Positions 8,099-15,992 of a stretch of 33,645 nt of DNA are shown here, in pieces. The notes under the pieces are model-generated. The model was not told the DNA's origin, did no database searches, and saw only the letters and a list, made by a program, of their open reading frames with translations. Location: positions 1 to 33,645 of the forward strand of contig JAUUSJ010000030.1 in the NCBI GenBank assembly GCA_030841965.1. The letters run 5' to 3'. How positions within the stretch are numbered: the stretch's first letter is position 1; every line of letters starts with the position of its first letter. Source of the DNA: Blautia sp. (lineage in GTDB: Bacteria > Bacillota > Clostridia > Lachnospirales > Lachnospiraceae). The position numbers were made by a program, and so were the translations under genes.

Positions 8099-9709
8099 TT
8101 ATTTTAAATACTCCCTAAGCGTCTCTCTCACAGCACCTACACCAGCAATTTCTTTCACGAACATTTCTTCTATAAGTTCTCCGATTCCCGCTTTATATAA
8201 ATTAATTCCAAATATATTTTCATTTTCTAAAATTGTTTTTAGCTGACCATGATACGTCTCTGGTCTTCCCACTTCTATCTCTTTTACTATTTCCATCAAT
8301 TGAGGAATCAGTGGGTCCGATGATAATTCGTATTTTCCTCCCTTATCATCAACCCCAAGAAGATATCTGCACCAACCAGCAATGGCAAGTGGAATTGCTT
8401 TTAGTTTTTTGGCGTCCCCGTATTTCTCCACATAAGACTGAATCGTCTCACCGTATCGAATTCCGACTTTTTGAGAAGTATCCGTAGCAATACGCTGTGG
8501 AGTGTCTGGCATAAATGGATTTGGAATTCTCACATTCAACACTTCATCTACAAACTCTTGTGGTGAGAGAATTCCTGGATTAGTAACAACTGGCATTCCC
8601 TCCACTAATCCAATCTCCTCCACTAATTTTCTAAGCTCCTTATCCTTCATCTCATCTGCAATTAGAGTATATCCCAACACGCAGCCATAAACTGCAAGTG
8701 CAGTATGCAGTGGATTAAGGCAGGTTGTTACCTTCATTCTTTCCACTTTATTTACTGTATCTCGATTCGTCATATAGACCCCAGCTTTTTCCAACTTCGG
8801 TCTTCCGTTTGGAAATTTATCTTCAATTACCAAATACTGTGGTCCTTCCGCATTGACAAACGGAGCAATATATGTATTTTTTGACGTAATCACAGGAGTC
8901 ATTTTTTCTACTCCAAGCTCTTCTAATGATTTACAAACGGAAGTTGCTGGTCTCGGTGTAATTTTATCAATCATAGACCAAGGAAAAGATACTTGCTTTT
9001 CGTCTGACAAATATGCAATAAATTTCTCTGACACATAACCTCTTTTTTGCCACTCTCTCGCCATTGTGAGAATAGAAGATTGTAACTTTTCTCCATTGTG
9101 AGAGCAATTATCCATAGAAACTACAGCAATTGGAGCTCCTCCCGCCTGAAAACGTTCATATAATAGACTGCATACAACCGCCATCGCAGAAACTGGCTGT
9201 TTTGGTCCTTTTTCCATATCATTTTGAATAAAGGAAAAATAAGTTCCATCTGCACTCTTTAATGCATATCCCTTTTCTGTAATCGTAAAGGAAATCATCT
9301 GTAAATCTGAATTTCTAAAAATCTCTTTGAGGCGCTGCCACTCAGTCTCTTTTTCATTTTGCGCCTTGAGCGCTTCCGTCAAAGAACCAAGTACTCTTTT
9401 CTCTGTTGTACCATCTACTTTTAAAGTAACCGCCAACACAAGGTTATCATAAGGCTCATAAATCTTGTCCACTACATCAAAATCAAATGTTTCCACACAA
9501 GTAATTCCCCTATCTAGCTCTCCCATCTCAATTAAACGGTCAGCAATTCCTCCAATAAAGATACGAAAAATATTTCCTGCTCCAAAATGCACCCAAATCG
9601 GTGACTGTCTAGTCTTTTTTGCCACTGCCTCGACATCATAGGTTGGAAGTGCAATCCCCACTTCTTCCCAACTTTTTCTATCCTGAATTCCTTCTATCGT
9701 TAATTTCAT
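8099..9709 (-). CDS. uxuB: Fructuronate reductase (mannitol dehydrogenase family)
   Basis: This 536-residue protein belongs to the polyol-specific long-chain dehydrogenase family. VHFGAGNIFR near the N-terminus is the NAD-binding glycine motif, SMDNCSHNG the central signature, and KVERMKVTTCLNPLHTALA contains the catalytic lysine and following asparagine-histidine pair. Next to uxuA it is best read as fructuronate reductase, reducing D-fructuronate to D-mannonate with NADH. I start it at ATG 9709, one base after uxuA; a GTG three codons upstream (9718) would overlap uxuA by eight bases, and neither has a strong ribosome binding site, suggesting translational coupling. Tagaturonate reductase or mannitol dehydrogenase are less likely given the partner gene. 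Confidence 0.9.
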   Translation of the reverse strand: MKLTIEGIQDRKSWEEVGIALPTYDVEAVAKKTRQSPIWVHFGAGNIFRIFIGGIADRLIEMGELDRGITCVETFDFDVVDKIYEPYDNLVLAVTLKVDGTTEKRVLGSLTEALKAQNEKETEWQRLKEIFRNSDLQMISFTITEKGYALKSADGTYFSFIQNDMEKGPKQPVSAMAVVCSLLYERFQAGGAPIAVVSMDNCSHNGEKLQSSILTMAREWQKRGYVSEKFIAYLSDEKQVSFPWSMIDKITPRPATSVCKSLEELGVEKMTPVITSKNTYIAPFVNAEGPQYLVIEDKFPNGRPKLEKAGVYMTNRDTVNKVERMKVTTCLNPLHTALAVYGCVLGYTLIADEMKDKELRKLVEEIGLVEGMPVVTNPGILSPQEFVDEVLNVRIPNPFMPDTPQRIATDTSQKVGIRYGETIQSYVEKYGDAKKLKAIPLAIAGWCRYLLGVDDKGGKYELSSDPLIPQLMEIVKEIEVGRPETYHGQLKTILENENIFGINLYKAGIGELIEEMFVKEIAGVGAVRETLREYLK

Positions 9710-9710
9710 C

Positions 9711-10787
9711 CTACTCACTTCTTTCTTCTTTTTCTACAGACTCCCAAAGTCCACATAAATACGCTGCGCCAAGTGCACGGTCATACAATCCATATCCCGG
9801 CATTGCCTTTTCTCCCCAAATCATTCTTCCATGGTCTGGACGAATCGGTCCATGAAAACCAGTCTGATACAGAGCTTTTATCACCGCATACATATCAAAG
9901 GTTCCATCCTCACTTAAATGAGCACTCTCCTCAAAATCTCTCATACCATCATTAAAACGCAGATTTCTAATATGGGCAAAATGAATTCTTCCCTCTAACA
10001 TATGAATCGTATCAATCAAATCATTGTTTAAATTCGTGCCGTAAGACCCCATACAAAACGTTACACCATTATGTTTATTCGGAACCATATCCATCATACG
10101 CTTTAATTTTGCCTGAGAAGAAATGATACGAGGAAGTCCAAACACACTCCAAGCTGGATCATCCGGATGAATTGCCATATTAATATCATATTTATCACAG
10201 ACTGGCATAATCGCCTCTAAGAAATATTTTAAATTTTCAAAAAGTTTTTCCTCATCAATATCTTTGTAAAGTTCAAATAGTTCTTTTACCTTTTCCATTC
10301 TCTCTGGTTCCCATCCTGGCATTACAGTTCCATTCATATCTTCCTTAATTACATCGAACATTTTCTCTGGATCCATATGATCAATCGTATCCTGCTTATA
10401 CGCCATTACTGTAGAGCCATCTTCTCTAACACGGTCTAACTCTGTTCTTGTCCAATCAAATACTGGCATAAAATTATAGCAAACTAGATGGATATCTGCT
10501 TTTCCAAGATTTTCTAACGTCTCAATATAAGCCGCAATATCTTTATCTCTCCCTTCTCCACCTGTCTTAATCGCATCACTCACATTGACACTCTCGATTC
10601 CTGCAATATGAAGCCCTGCATCTTCCACTTCTTTCTTTAATGCAAGAATCTCTTCCAAATCCCATACTTCCCCTGGCATTTTATTATAGAGTGTTGTGAT
10701 TACACCAGTTACATACCTTGTCTGACGAATCTGTTCTAAACTTACGGTATCATATTCCTTTCCGTACCAACGCATTGTCATTTCCAT
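9711..10787 (-). CDS. uxuA: Mannonate dehydratase
   Basis: The 358-residue product is UxuA, an iron/manganese-dependent enzyme of the TIM-barrel type that dehydrates D-mannonate to 2-keto-3-deoxygluconate. Recognisable stretches are MRWYGKEYDTVSLEQIRQT at the start, MAIHPDDPAWSVFGLPRI with metal-binding His and Asp, FCMGSYGTN, IHFAHIRNL and GPIRPDHGRMIWGE near the end. Length is as usual for the family. It starts at ATG 10787 behind GGGAG and is followed by uxuB with almost no gap. It is part of the operon led by the TRAP transporter, which links uptake of a hexuronate or hexonate directly to this step. No 2-keto-3-deoxygluconate kinase or aldolase is in the window. Confidence 0.96.
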   Translation of the reverse strand: MEMTMRWYGKEYDTVSLEQIRQTRYVTGVITTLYNKMPGEVWDLEEILALKKEVEDAGLHIAGIESVNVSDAIKTGGEGRDKDIAAYIETLENLGKADIHLVCYNFMPVFDWTRTELDRVREDGSTVMAYKQDTIDHMDPEKMFDVIKEDMNGTVMPGWEPERMEKVKELFELYKDIDEEKLFENLKYFLEAIMPVCDKYDINMAIHPDDPAWSVFGLPRIISSQAKLKRMMDMVPNKHNGVTFCMGSYGTNLNNDLIDTIHMLEGRIHFAHIRNLRFNDGMRDFEESAHLSEDGTFDMYAVIKALYQTGFHGPIRPDHGRMIWGEKAMPGYGLYDRALGAAYLCGLWESVEKEERSE

Positions 10788-10824
10788 TGTTTTATTCTCC
10801 CTTCTTCTCTATCATTTTATATTT

Positions 10825-12105
10825 CTATCCGAGGAAAAAGTTCATCGGAATGGTAACCAACTGTGGAAATAGCACCATCGCAAGCAAAATAATGACTTCT
10901 GCCAACAGAAATGGCCATATTGCCTTTACAATTCGTTCCATATTAATCTTTCCAGCGCTACAAGCTACATTTAATACTGTTCCAACCGGAGGTGTCAATA
11001 ATCCTAATACTGTCATTAAAATAAATACTACTCCAAAATAAGCGACATCAATGCCTGCTGCCTTAACTGCCGGCAATAATACTGGCGTCAAAATCATAAT
11101 GGTAGGCGTTACGTCCATAGAAGTACCAACAAGCAATACAATCAAACAAATAATAAACATCAAGATTGTCGGATGCCCAATAAATGGTGATAAAATTCTT
11201 GTCACAATTGCTGGTACATTGGCAACTGTCATCATCCAAGAAGAAACCATTGCAGCCGCGGCTAAAAACATAATAACGGAAGAAGATTTCGCCGCAGATA
11301 CAAGGCAATCCATTAACATTGTAATTTTCAGTTCTCGATATACAAACAAACCGATAACCAACGCATACACAGCTACGATAACTCCCGCCTCTGTCGGAGT
11401 AAATTTTCCACTTCTTAATCCAAATAAAATAAAGAGAGGAAGAATAATTGCCCATAAACCATCTATCAAAGCTTTGACAACTTCTTTCGGACTTTGTTTT
11501 TCTGCTTTTGCAAGATTATCTTTCTTGGCAATGAAAAACCACAATACACATAAGGACATCGATAAATAACATGCTGGTGCAATACCACCCATAAATAATT
11601 TTGTTACAGAAACACCAGCTTGTACACCAAAGATAATCATTGGCACAGAAGGCGGCATAATTGGAGATAAAATATTGCCCGCCGCAATCAATCCTGTACA
11701 GGTATCCCTCTTATATCCCGCACGTACCATCATAGGAATCAAAATCGCTCCAAGAAATGCAGTTGAAGCAACTGCAGAACCAATCATACTGGCAAAAAGT
11801 AGAATCGCCATAATCGCTACATATCCTAATCCACCGCGAACATGCCCAATAATAGCATTCGCAGCTTTTACAATTCGTTTTGTAATACCACCACGGTTCA
11901 TAAATTCCCCAGCCATAATAAAAAACGGAACTGCCATCATGGAAAAGGAATCTGCACCAGAAAATAAATTCTGAGATAAAATCTGTGGATTAAATCCATT
12001 TAAAAATAGCATCATACAAACTCCACTAAATAAAAGTGCAAAACAAATCGGCAATCCAATTAACATTCCCCCGATAAGAGCTCCTAAAAATACTAATAAT
12101 GTCAT
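10825..12105 (-). CDS. dctM: TRAP transporter large permease DctM
   Basis: A complete 426-residue DctM permease with about a dozen hydrophobic segments. It shows the family's IPFFIMAGEFMNRGGITKR motif near residues 58-78, the MIGSAVASTAFLGAILIPMM segment and GTSMDVTPTIMILTP in the second half. With DctQ it forms the sodium-coupled membrane unit that takes up the acid bound by DctP. It begins one base after the dctQ stop, with the ribosome binding site GGGAGG inside the end of dctQ, implying coupled translation. The gene order dctP-dctQ-dctM-uxuA-uxuB points to a hexuronate or related sugar acid as substrate. Confidence 0.94.
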   Translation of the reverse strand: MTLLVFLGALIGGMLIGLPICFALLFSGVCMMLFLNGFNPQILSQNLFSGADSFSMMAVPFFIMAGEFMNRGGITKRIVKAANAIIGHVRGGLGYVAIMAILLFASMIGSAVASTAFLGAILIPMMVRAGYKRDTCTGLIAAGNILSPIMPPSVPMIIFGVQAGVSVTKLFMGGIAPACYLSMSLCVLWFFIAKKDNLAKAEKQSPKEVVKALIDGLWAIILPLFILFGLRSGKFTPTEAGVIVAVYALVIGLFVYRELKITMLMDCLVSAAKSSSVIMFLAAAAMVSSWMMTVANVPAIVTRILSPFIGHPTILMFIICLIVLLVGTSMDVTPTIMILTPVLLPAVKAAGIDVAYFGVVFILMTVLGLLTPPVGTVLNVACSAGKINMERIVKAIWPFLLAEVIILLAMVLFPQLVTIPMNFFLG

Positions 12106-12106
12106 C

Positions 12107-12700
12107 TTATTTTCCTCCCTCTTCTCTCAAACGTCTTGCGTATTCTTCGTCTGAAAGTTCTTCTGAACCATCTTTTGCCTCTGCTGTAATCTCATCATCA
12201 TCAGATGTGCTCATAGTAACAATTTCTGAAATTTCTGACGGATGTCTTAGCGCATATATAATATTCATAACTGCCATAACTGCGATTGCTGCTCCCGTAA
12301 TAATGCCGACAGAATATAAGATAGAATATGGGATTCCTAATGCAGCTGTTTTGGAAGCAGTGTTTTGTGCCACCATTCTCCAAGAACCTTGAATTAATAT
12401 AATCATTAATACACCAATAATTGCCTGTGAAATAATATATAAAAGCATTTGTACTTTAGGCTTCATTCTACTGATTAAAGTATCCACTCCAAGATGTGCA
12501 TTCGCACGCATTGCACTGATGGCTCCAATATAAGTCACAAATACAAATAAATATCTTGATAATTCCTCTGACCAAGTAAGCCCCGAGTGAAAAAAAGTAC
12601 GAAGCACTACATTTAGAAAAACAAATACTACCATGAGACCAGTGAGAATTCCTGTAAAATAATCAATTCCCTTAAATAGCTTATCCATTAACTTATCCAT
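12107..12700 (-). CDS. dctQ: TRAP transporter small permease DctQ
   Basis: The 197-residue protein has four membrane segments and the DctQ signature VFLNVVLRTFFHSGLTWSEE near residues 27-47. Its acidic hydrophilic tail of about 40 residues (rich in Asp, Glu and Ser) is longer than usual. The start is ATG 12700, seven bases after AAGGAG; an earlier in-frame ATG at 12754 would overlap dctP and lacks a ribosome binding site. It lies between dctP and dctM and should bridge the periplasmic-type receptor and DctM, although in this Gram-positive the receptor is a lipoprotein. Confidence 0.92.
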   Translation of the reverse strand: MDKLMDKLFKGIDYFTGILTGLMVVFVFLNVVLRTFFHSGLTWSEELSRYLFVFVTYIGAISAMRANAHLGVDTLISRMKPKVQMLLYIISQAIIGVLMIILIQGSWRMVAQNTASKTAALGIPYSILYSVGIITGAAIAVMAVMNIIYALRHPSEISEIVTMSTSDDDEITAEAKDGSEELSDEEYARRLREEGGK

Positions 12701-12711
12701 ATCAATTCTCC

Positions 12712-13734
12712 TTATTCTATATTTGCAACCATCTCTCTGACTTCTGGTGCCCATTCATACTCGGCATCCAAATAGTCATATACTGGCTGTATTTTCTCAA
12801 GCATCGCCGCTCTGTCTTCTTCTGATAATTCTGTCACAACTAAACCTTTCTCTTTCATAAACTTTTTATCTTCTTCTAAGTTTTTAATATAGAGGTCCCA
12901 CGCATAATCAGAAGTTTCCTTAGCTGCCTCTTCAAATATTTTTTGCTCTTCCTCCCCGAGTTCATTCCAAAACTCTTCTCCTGAAAATAGCTCCAATGAC
13001 GCAATAATATGATTCGTATTATAGATATACTCCTGTACTTCGTACCACCCTTCTGTTCGCACTGTAGCAAGTGGATTATCCTGACCATCTGCTACTCCCT
13101 GCTCCAATGCAGTAAATACTTCCCCCATATCCATAATAACTACATTTGCACCCAAGCTTTCTGCAAGCTTTACGTGAATTGGATTATTTGGCATTCTAAG
13201 CTTCTGCCCCTTAAAATCATCCAGACTTTCTAATTTTTTATTGGATGTGAAAACACGAGCACCATTTGGAAACCACGAAACTAATTTTAACGGCTGTGTA
13301 CTCTCTAAGTCTTGTGCAAGATACTCTCCAAGCTCTCCCTGATATGCCCTTCTCGCATGCTCCACATCTCTAAATATAAATGGAAAATCTGGTACTGACA
13401 TTTTAGGAGTCTCAGACCACATCGGTGTTCCTACTACACACATTTCAATAATTCCACTCTTCGTGTAATCGTATGTTACTTTTTCACTGCCAAGAACACC
13501 TGAATTATAAATTTGAATATCATACTTTCCTCCTGTCTTCTCCTCCACCATCGGCTTAAACACCTCTTCCAACGCTTTCGCCGCTGGTGTCTGATCAGAT
13601 ACGCAGACGGCTATTTTTACTAGTTTTCCTTTTTCCCCATTTTTATCTGAGGAACATCCCACTGTCGTCCCTATAATCATTGCTGACATAAGTAAAACAG
13701 CAAATCCTTTTTTTGCCAACTTCGCAAATTCCAT
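12712..13734 (-). CDS. dctP: TRAP transporter substrate-binding lipoprotein DctP
   Basis: This 340-residue DctP receptor starts with a lipoprotein signal peptide: a basic head (KLAKKG), a hydrophobic core and the lipobox TVGC with Cys at about residue 27. Family features include QIYNSGVLGSEK, LKLVSWFPNGARVF, FKGQKLRMPNNP with the carboxylate-binding arginine, and GVADGQDNP. I choose ATG 13734, ten bases after AGGAGG; the ATG at 13743 sits only one base from that site and is unlikely. It heads the uxu operon and is controlled by the operator-overlapped promoter at 13789-13830. Its substrate is probably a hexuronate, hexonate or oligosaccharide derivative feeding UxuA/UxuB. Confidence 0.93.
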   Translation of the reverse strand: MEFAKLAKKGFAVLLMSAMIIGTTVGCSSDKNGEKGKLVKIAVCVSDQTPAAKALEEVFKPMVEEKTGGKYDIQIYNSGVLGSEKVTYDYTKSGIIEMCVVGTPMWSETPKMSVPDFPFIFRDVEHARRAYQGELGEYLAQDLESTQPLKLVSWFPNGARVFTSNKKLESLDDFKGQKLRMPNNPIHVKLAESLGANVVIMDMGEVFTALEQGVADGQDNPLATVRTEGWYEVQEYIYNTNHIIASLELFSGEEFWNELGEEEQKIFEEAAKETSDYAWDLYIKNLEEDKKFMKEKGLVVTELSEEDRAAMLEKIQPVYDYLDAEYEWAPEVREMVANIE

Positions 13735-13788
13735 ATCTCTCATACCTCCTAATTTTTTTATATTTTATCTGCTTTGTTGCGCTTTCGT

Positions 13789-13830
13789 CTTGCATACTAG
13801 TATACTAACATTTCTTTTTTCTCTTTTCAA
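13789..13830 (-). promoter_or_regulatory. Promoter and operator of the dctPQM-uxuAB operon
   Basis: On the minus strand TTGAAA (13825-13830) and TAGTAT (13802-13807) are separated by exactly 17 bases. The -10 hexamer is the beginning of a 19-base element TAGTATACTAGTATGCAAG (13789-13807) that recurs with two differences at the divergent dehydrogenase promoter. A repressor bound there would cover the -10 box and start site. Confidence 0.8.
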
Positions 13831-13904
13831 TTCACATTTTCCACATATATCATTGAATATTTTTGTGTATATTGCATAATATTATTCTTTTTTTCTTTTT
13901 TATA

Positions 13905-13946
13905 TTGACTTTTCGCGCAGTTTATTCTAGTATTCTAGTATACAAG
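13905..13946 (+). promoter_or_regulatory. Promoter and operator of the alcohol dehydrogenase gene
   Basis: TTGACT (13905-13910) and TAGTAT (13928-13933) are 17 bases apart. The -10 hexamer begins TAGTATTCTAGTATACAAG (13928-13946), matching 17 of 19 bases of the operator on the opposite promoter, at the same position relative to the -10 box. The two operators are about 120 bp apart, so joint control by the GntR protein at 15187 is likely. Confidence 0.8.
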
Positions 13947-13985
13947 TAATTATCATTCAAATCTAACGAAAAGGAGATATTATTT

Positions 13986-15008
13986 ATGAAAGCAGTACAA
14001 ATTATAAAACCTGGTCACTTAGAAATTATTGATGTAGAAAAACCAAGTATCACTGAAAAAAACAATGTATTAGTAAAAATGACAGCTGCTGGTATCTGTG
14101 GTTCCGATGTAGGAATTTACCATGGAACCAATGCAGCTGCCACCTATCCAAGAATTATCGGACATGAAATGGTAGGAGTCGTATCAGAAATCGGAGATAC
14201 AGTATCTCATTTAAAAGTGGGAGACAGAGTCATTATAAATCAAGTTACAAGTTGCGGAGAATGTTATCCTTGCAAAAAAAACCGTGGAAATGTTTGCGAC
14301 CATTTAAAAGTAAGAGGGGTACATATTGATGGCGGATACAGAGAATTTATTGCCGTCCCAGAAAATGACTGCTATCTTCTTCCAGATTCTCTCTCTGATA
14401 AAGATGCCGTTATGATTGAACCTACTACAATCGCTATACAATCTTGCACTCGTGCAGAACTAGAAAAAGATGATATGCTTCTATTATACGGTGCAGGTGC
14501 ACTTGGAAGCAGTATCCTAAAAATCGCTCGTAATATCTGTGACCATATCATTGTCGCTGATATTATGGAAGATAAATTAGAAGAAGCAAAAAAAGCTGGT
14601 GCAAAATATACGATTAATGTAGCAACAGAAAATTTTCAAGAAAAGGTACTGGAATATACCTATGGCAGAGGCGCCACTGTCTCTATCGATGCTGCCTGTA
14701 TCCAAACTTCCCTTATGTCTTTATTACAGGCAACTGGAAATGCTGGTCGTGTCATTACTATGGGATTTTCTACCAATGCCACTGAGATAAATCAATTTTT
14801 AATTACATCAAAAGAATTGGATGTAAGAGGATCCAGACTTCAAAATAAAATGTTCGGAAAGGCAATTGAAATGATTCGAGAAAACACTCTCGATTTGAGT
14901 AACTCCATCTCTCATACTTTCCCATTGACAAAAGCTCAAGAAGCCTTTGATTTTATTGACAGCAAAGACCCTTCCATCCGCAAAATTGTGCTCACATTCG
15001 ACTTTTAA
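13986..15008 (+). CDS. Zinc-dependent alcohol dehydrogenase, probable L-gulonate/L-galactonate 5-dehydrogenase type
   Basis: The 340-residue protein is a medium-chain zinc dehydrogenase. Catalytic zinc ligands Cys38 (GICGSD), His60 and Glu61 (GHEMVG) and the structural-zinc cysteines 90, 93, 96 and 104 are all present. The cofactor motif is YGAGALGS in the Rossmann domain. It resembles the sugar-acid dehydrogenases of the RspB/YjjN group rather than ethanol dehydrogenases. Divergence from the uxu operon and the shared operator suggest it oxidises a hexonate such as L-gulonate at C5 to fructuronate, which UxuB and UxuA then convert to 2-keto-3-deoxygluconate. The exact substrate is an inference. 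AAGGAG precedes the ATG by eight bases, and the strong hairpin at 15105-15150 follows. Confidence 0.87.
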   Translation: MKAVQIIKPGHLEIIDVEKPSITEKNNVLVKMTAAGICGSDVGIYHGTNAAATYPRIIGHEMVGVVSEIGDTVSHLKVGDRVIINQVTSCGECYPCKKNRGNVCDHLKVRGVHIDGGYREFIAVPENDCYLLPDSLSDKDAVMIEPTTIAIQSCTRAELEKDDMLLLYGAGALGSSILKIARNICDHIIVADIMEDKLEEAKKAGAKYTINVATENFQEKVLEYTYGRGATVSIDAACIQTSLMSLLQATGNAGRVITMGFSTNATEINQFLITSKELDVRGSRLQNKMFGKAIEMIRENTLDLSNSISHTFPLTKAQEAFDFIDSKDPSIRKIVLTFDF

Positions 15009-15080
15009 TTTATTTTTATTGTCAAACTTATACGTAAGTCCATTTAATAAAAAAAACAACTGGCGAAATGTATTTGAACG

Positions 15081-15090
15081 TAGTATACTA
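15081..15090. promoter_or_regulatory. Third operator copy upstream of the GntR gene
   Basis: TAGTATACTA, a perfect 10-bp palindrome, is identical to the first half of the operator at the dctP promoter. It includes a TATACT hexamer that could be a -10 box, but no good -35 box lies at the right distance. The likely meaning is autoregulation of the regulator gene 97 bases downstream, or control of read-through. Confidence 0.6.
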
Positions 15091-15104
15091 TTTCATAGAA
15101 AAAA

Positions 15105-15150
15105 CATAAATAGTTATCAAAACTTCTTTTTCCTTTGATAACTATTTATG
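15105..15150 (+). terminator. Strong hairpin between dehydrogenase and GntR genes
   Basis: Perfect 17-base arms (15105-15121 and 15134-15150) with a 12-base loop are followed by ATGTTTTT. This should end the dehydrogenase transcript. Because the operator at 15081-15090 lies before it and the GntR gene behind it, any transcript started at that operator must pass the hairpin, so it may also work as an attenuator. Confidence 0.8.
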
Positions 15151-15186
15151 ATGTTTTTAGCAAATGAATAAAGTGAGGAATATGTA

Positions 15187-15864
15187 ATGGTTATACTAGA
15201 AAGAAACGCCGTTGAAAACGCAAGAGGATATGCCGTAAGGGTACTCTTATATAATATTGTCCACTTGGACTTGAAGCCTGGAAGTGTAGTCAGTGAGAAT
15301 GAACTTTCCTCGTTACTCTCTCTATCTAGGACTCCTGTTCGTGAGGCATTAATTGAATTAAACCGTATTGGCCTTGTGGAAATCCTTCCCCAGAAAGGAA
15401 GCTATATTTCTAAAATAAATTACGATATTGTCGAGGAATCCAGATTTGTAAGACTTGTCATGGAAAATGCCATCCTAAAACTAGCCTGTGAAGGAATCGA
15501 CCAGAGCTATTTAGATGCCTTAAACTTAAACATCCAACAACAAAAAATATATTTTGACTCCAATCAGTCTGACCAGTTCCTTGAACTGGATAATGAATTT
15601 CACAGATTACTTTTTCAATCTGTAAATAAAATGTGGTCCTACCAAATCGTCAAAGAACAAATGGTACATTTTGACCGCCTCCGCTCCTTATCAACTCAAT
15701 CTGGTCTTGGAGAGTTTACTATCTCCGACCATGAAGATATTCTATACGCCATCACACGTCACGATTACGAGATGGCAGAGATGTTAATGACGCGACATCT
15801 AACAAGACATCTCACAGAAAAAGAAAAACTAATCACAAAATATCCAGATTATTTTACAAATTAA
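15187..15864 (+). CDS. GntR-family regulator, FadR subfamily (FCD domain)
   Basis: The 225-residue protein has an N-terminal winged helix (residues about 10-75) with the GntR signature SENELSSLLSLSRTPVREAL. The all-helical FCD domain follows; the Asp/His residues in DNEFHRLL, DHEDILYAI and MTRHLTRHL are placed to bind a metal and a carboxylate ligand. That fits a sensor of a sugar acid such as fructuronate or mannonate, comparable in role to UxuR or LgoR. The TAGTATAC-type operators at 13798, 13936 and 15081 are its probable targets, since FadR-type regulators often bind short palindromes centred on GTAC-like steps. GTGAGGA precedes ATG 15187. It is intact. Confidence 0.92.
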   Translation: MVILERNAVENARGYAVRVLLYNIVHLDLKPGSVVSENELSSLLSLSRTPVREALIELNRIGLVEILPQKGSYISKINYDIVEESRFVRLVMENAILKLACEGIDQSYLDALNLNIQQQKIYFDSNQSDQFLELDNEFHRLLFQSVNKMWSYQIVKEQMVHFDRLRSLSTQSGLGEFTISDHEDILYAITRHDYEMAEMLMTRHLTRHLTEKEKLITKYPDYFTN

Positions 15865-15933
15865 ATCGAGCAGGCTACTTTGCCTCTGCGATGCCGCATA
15901 TCTCGCATAAACCACCTATTGGCAGAATGAAAG

Positions 15934-15983
15934 AAACGCCGAAAGCGTATAAAATTTATTGTCTATACAGCTTATCGGCGTTT
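15934..15983. terminator. Bidirectional terminator between gntR and the GH4 gene
   Basis: AAACGCCGA (15934-15942) and its complement (15975-15983) form a GC-containing 9-bp stem, extended with small bulges by AAGC/GCTT and GTATA/TATAC. A run of T follows on the plus strand, serving gntR; a weaker T-rich stretch on the minus strand serves the convergent phospho-glucosidase gene. Confidence 0.75.
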
Positions 15984-15992
15984 TTTAATTAC

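Noticed and set aside
11051..11569. 172-codon plus-strand frame opposite dctM
   Set aside because: It is antisense to an intact, strongly conserved TRAP permease and has no start signals; such long antisense frames are common opposite membrane-protein genes.
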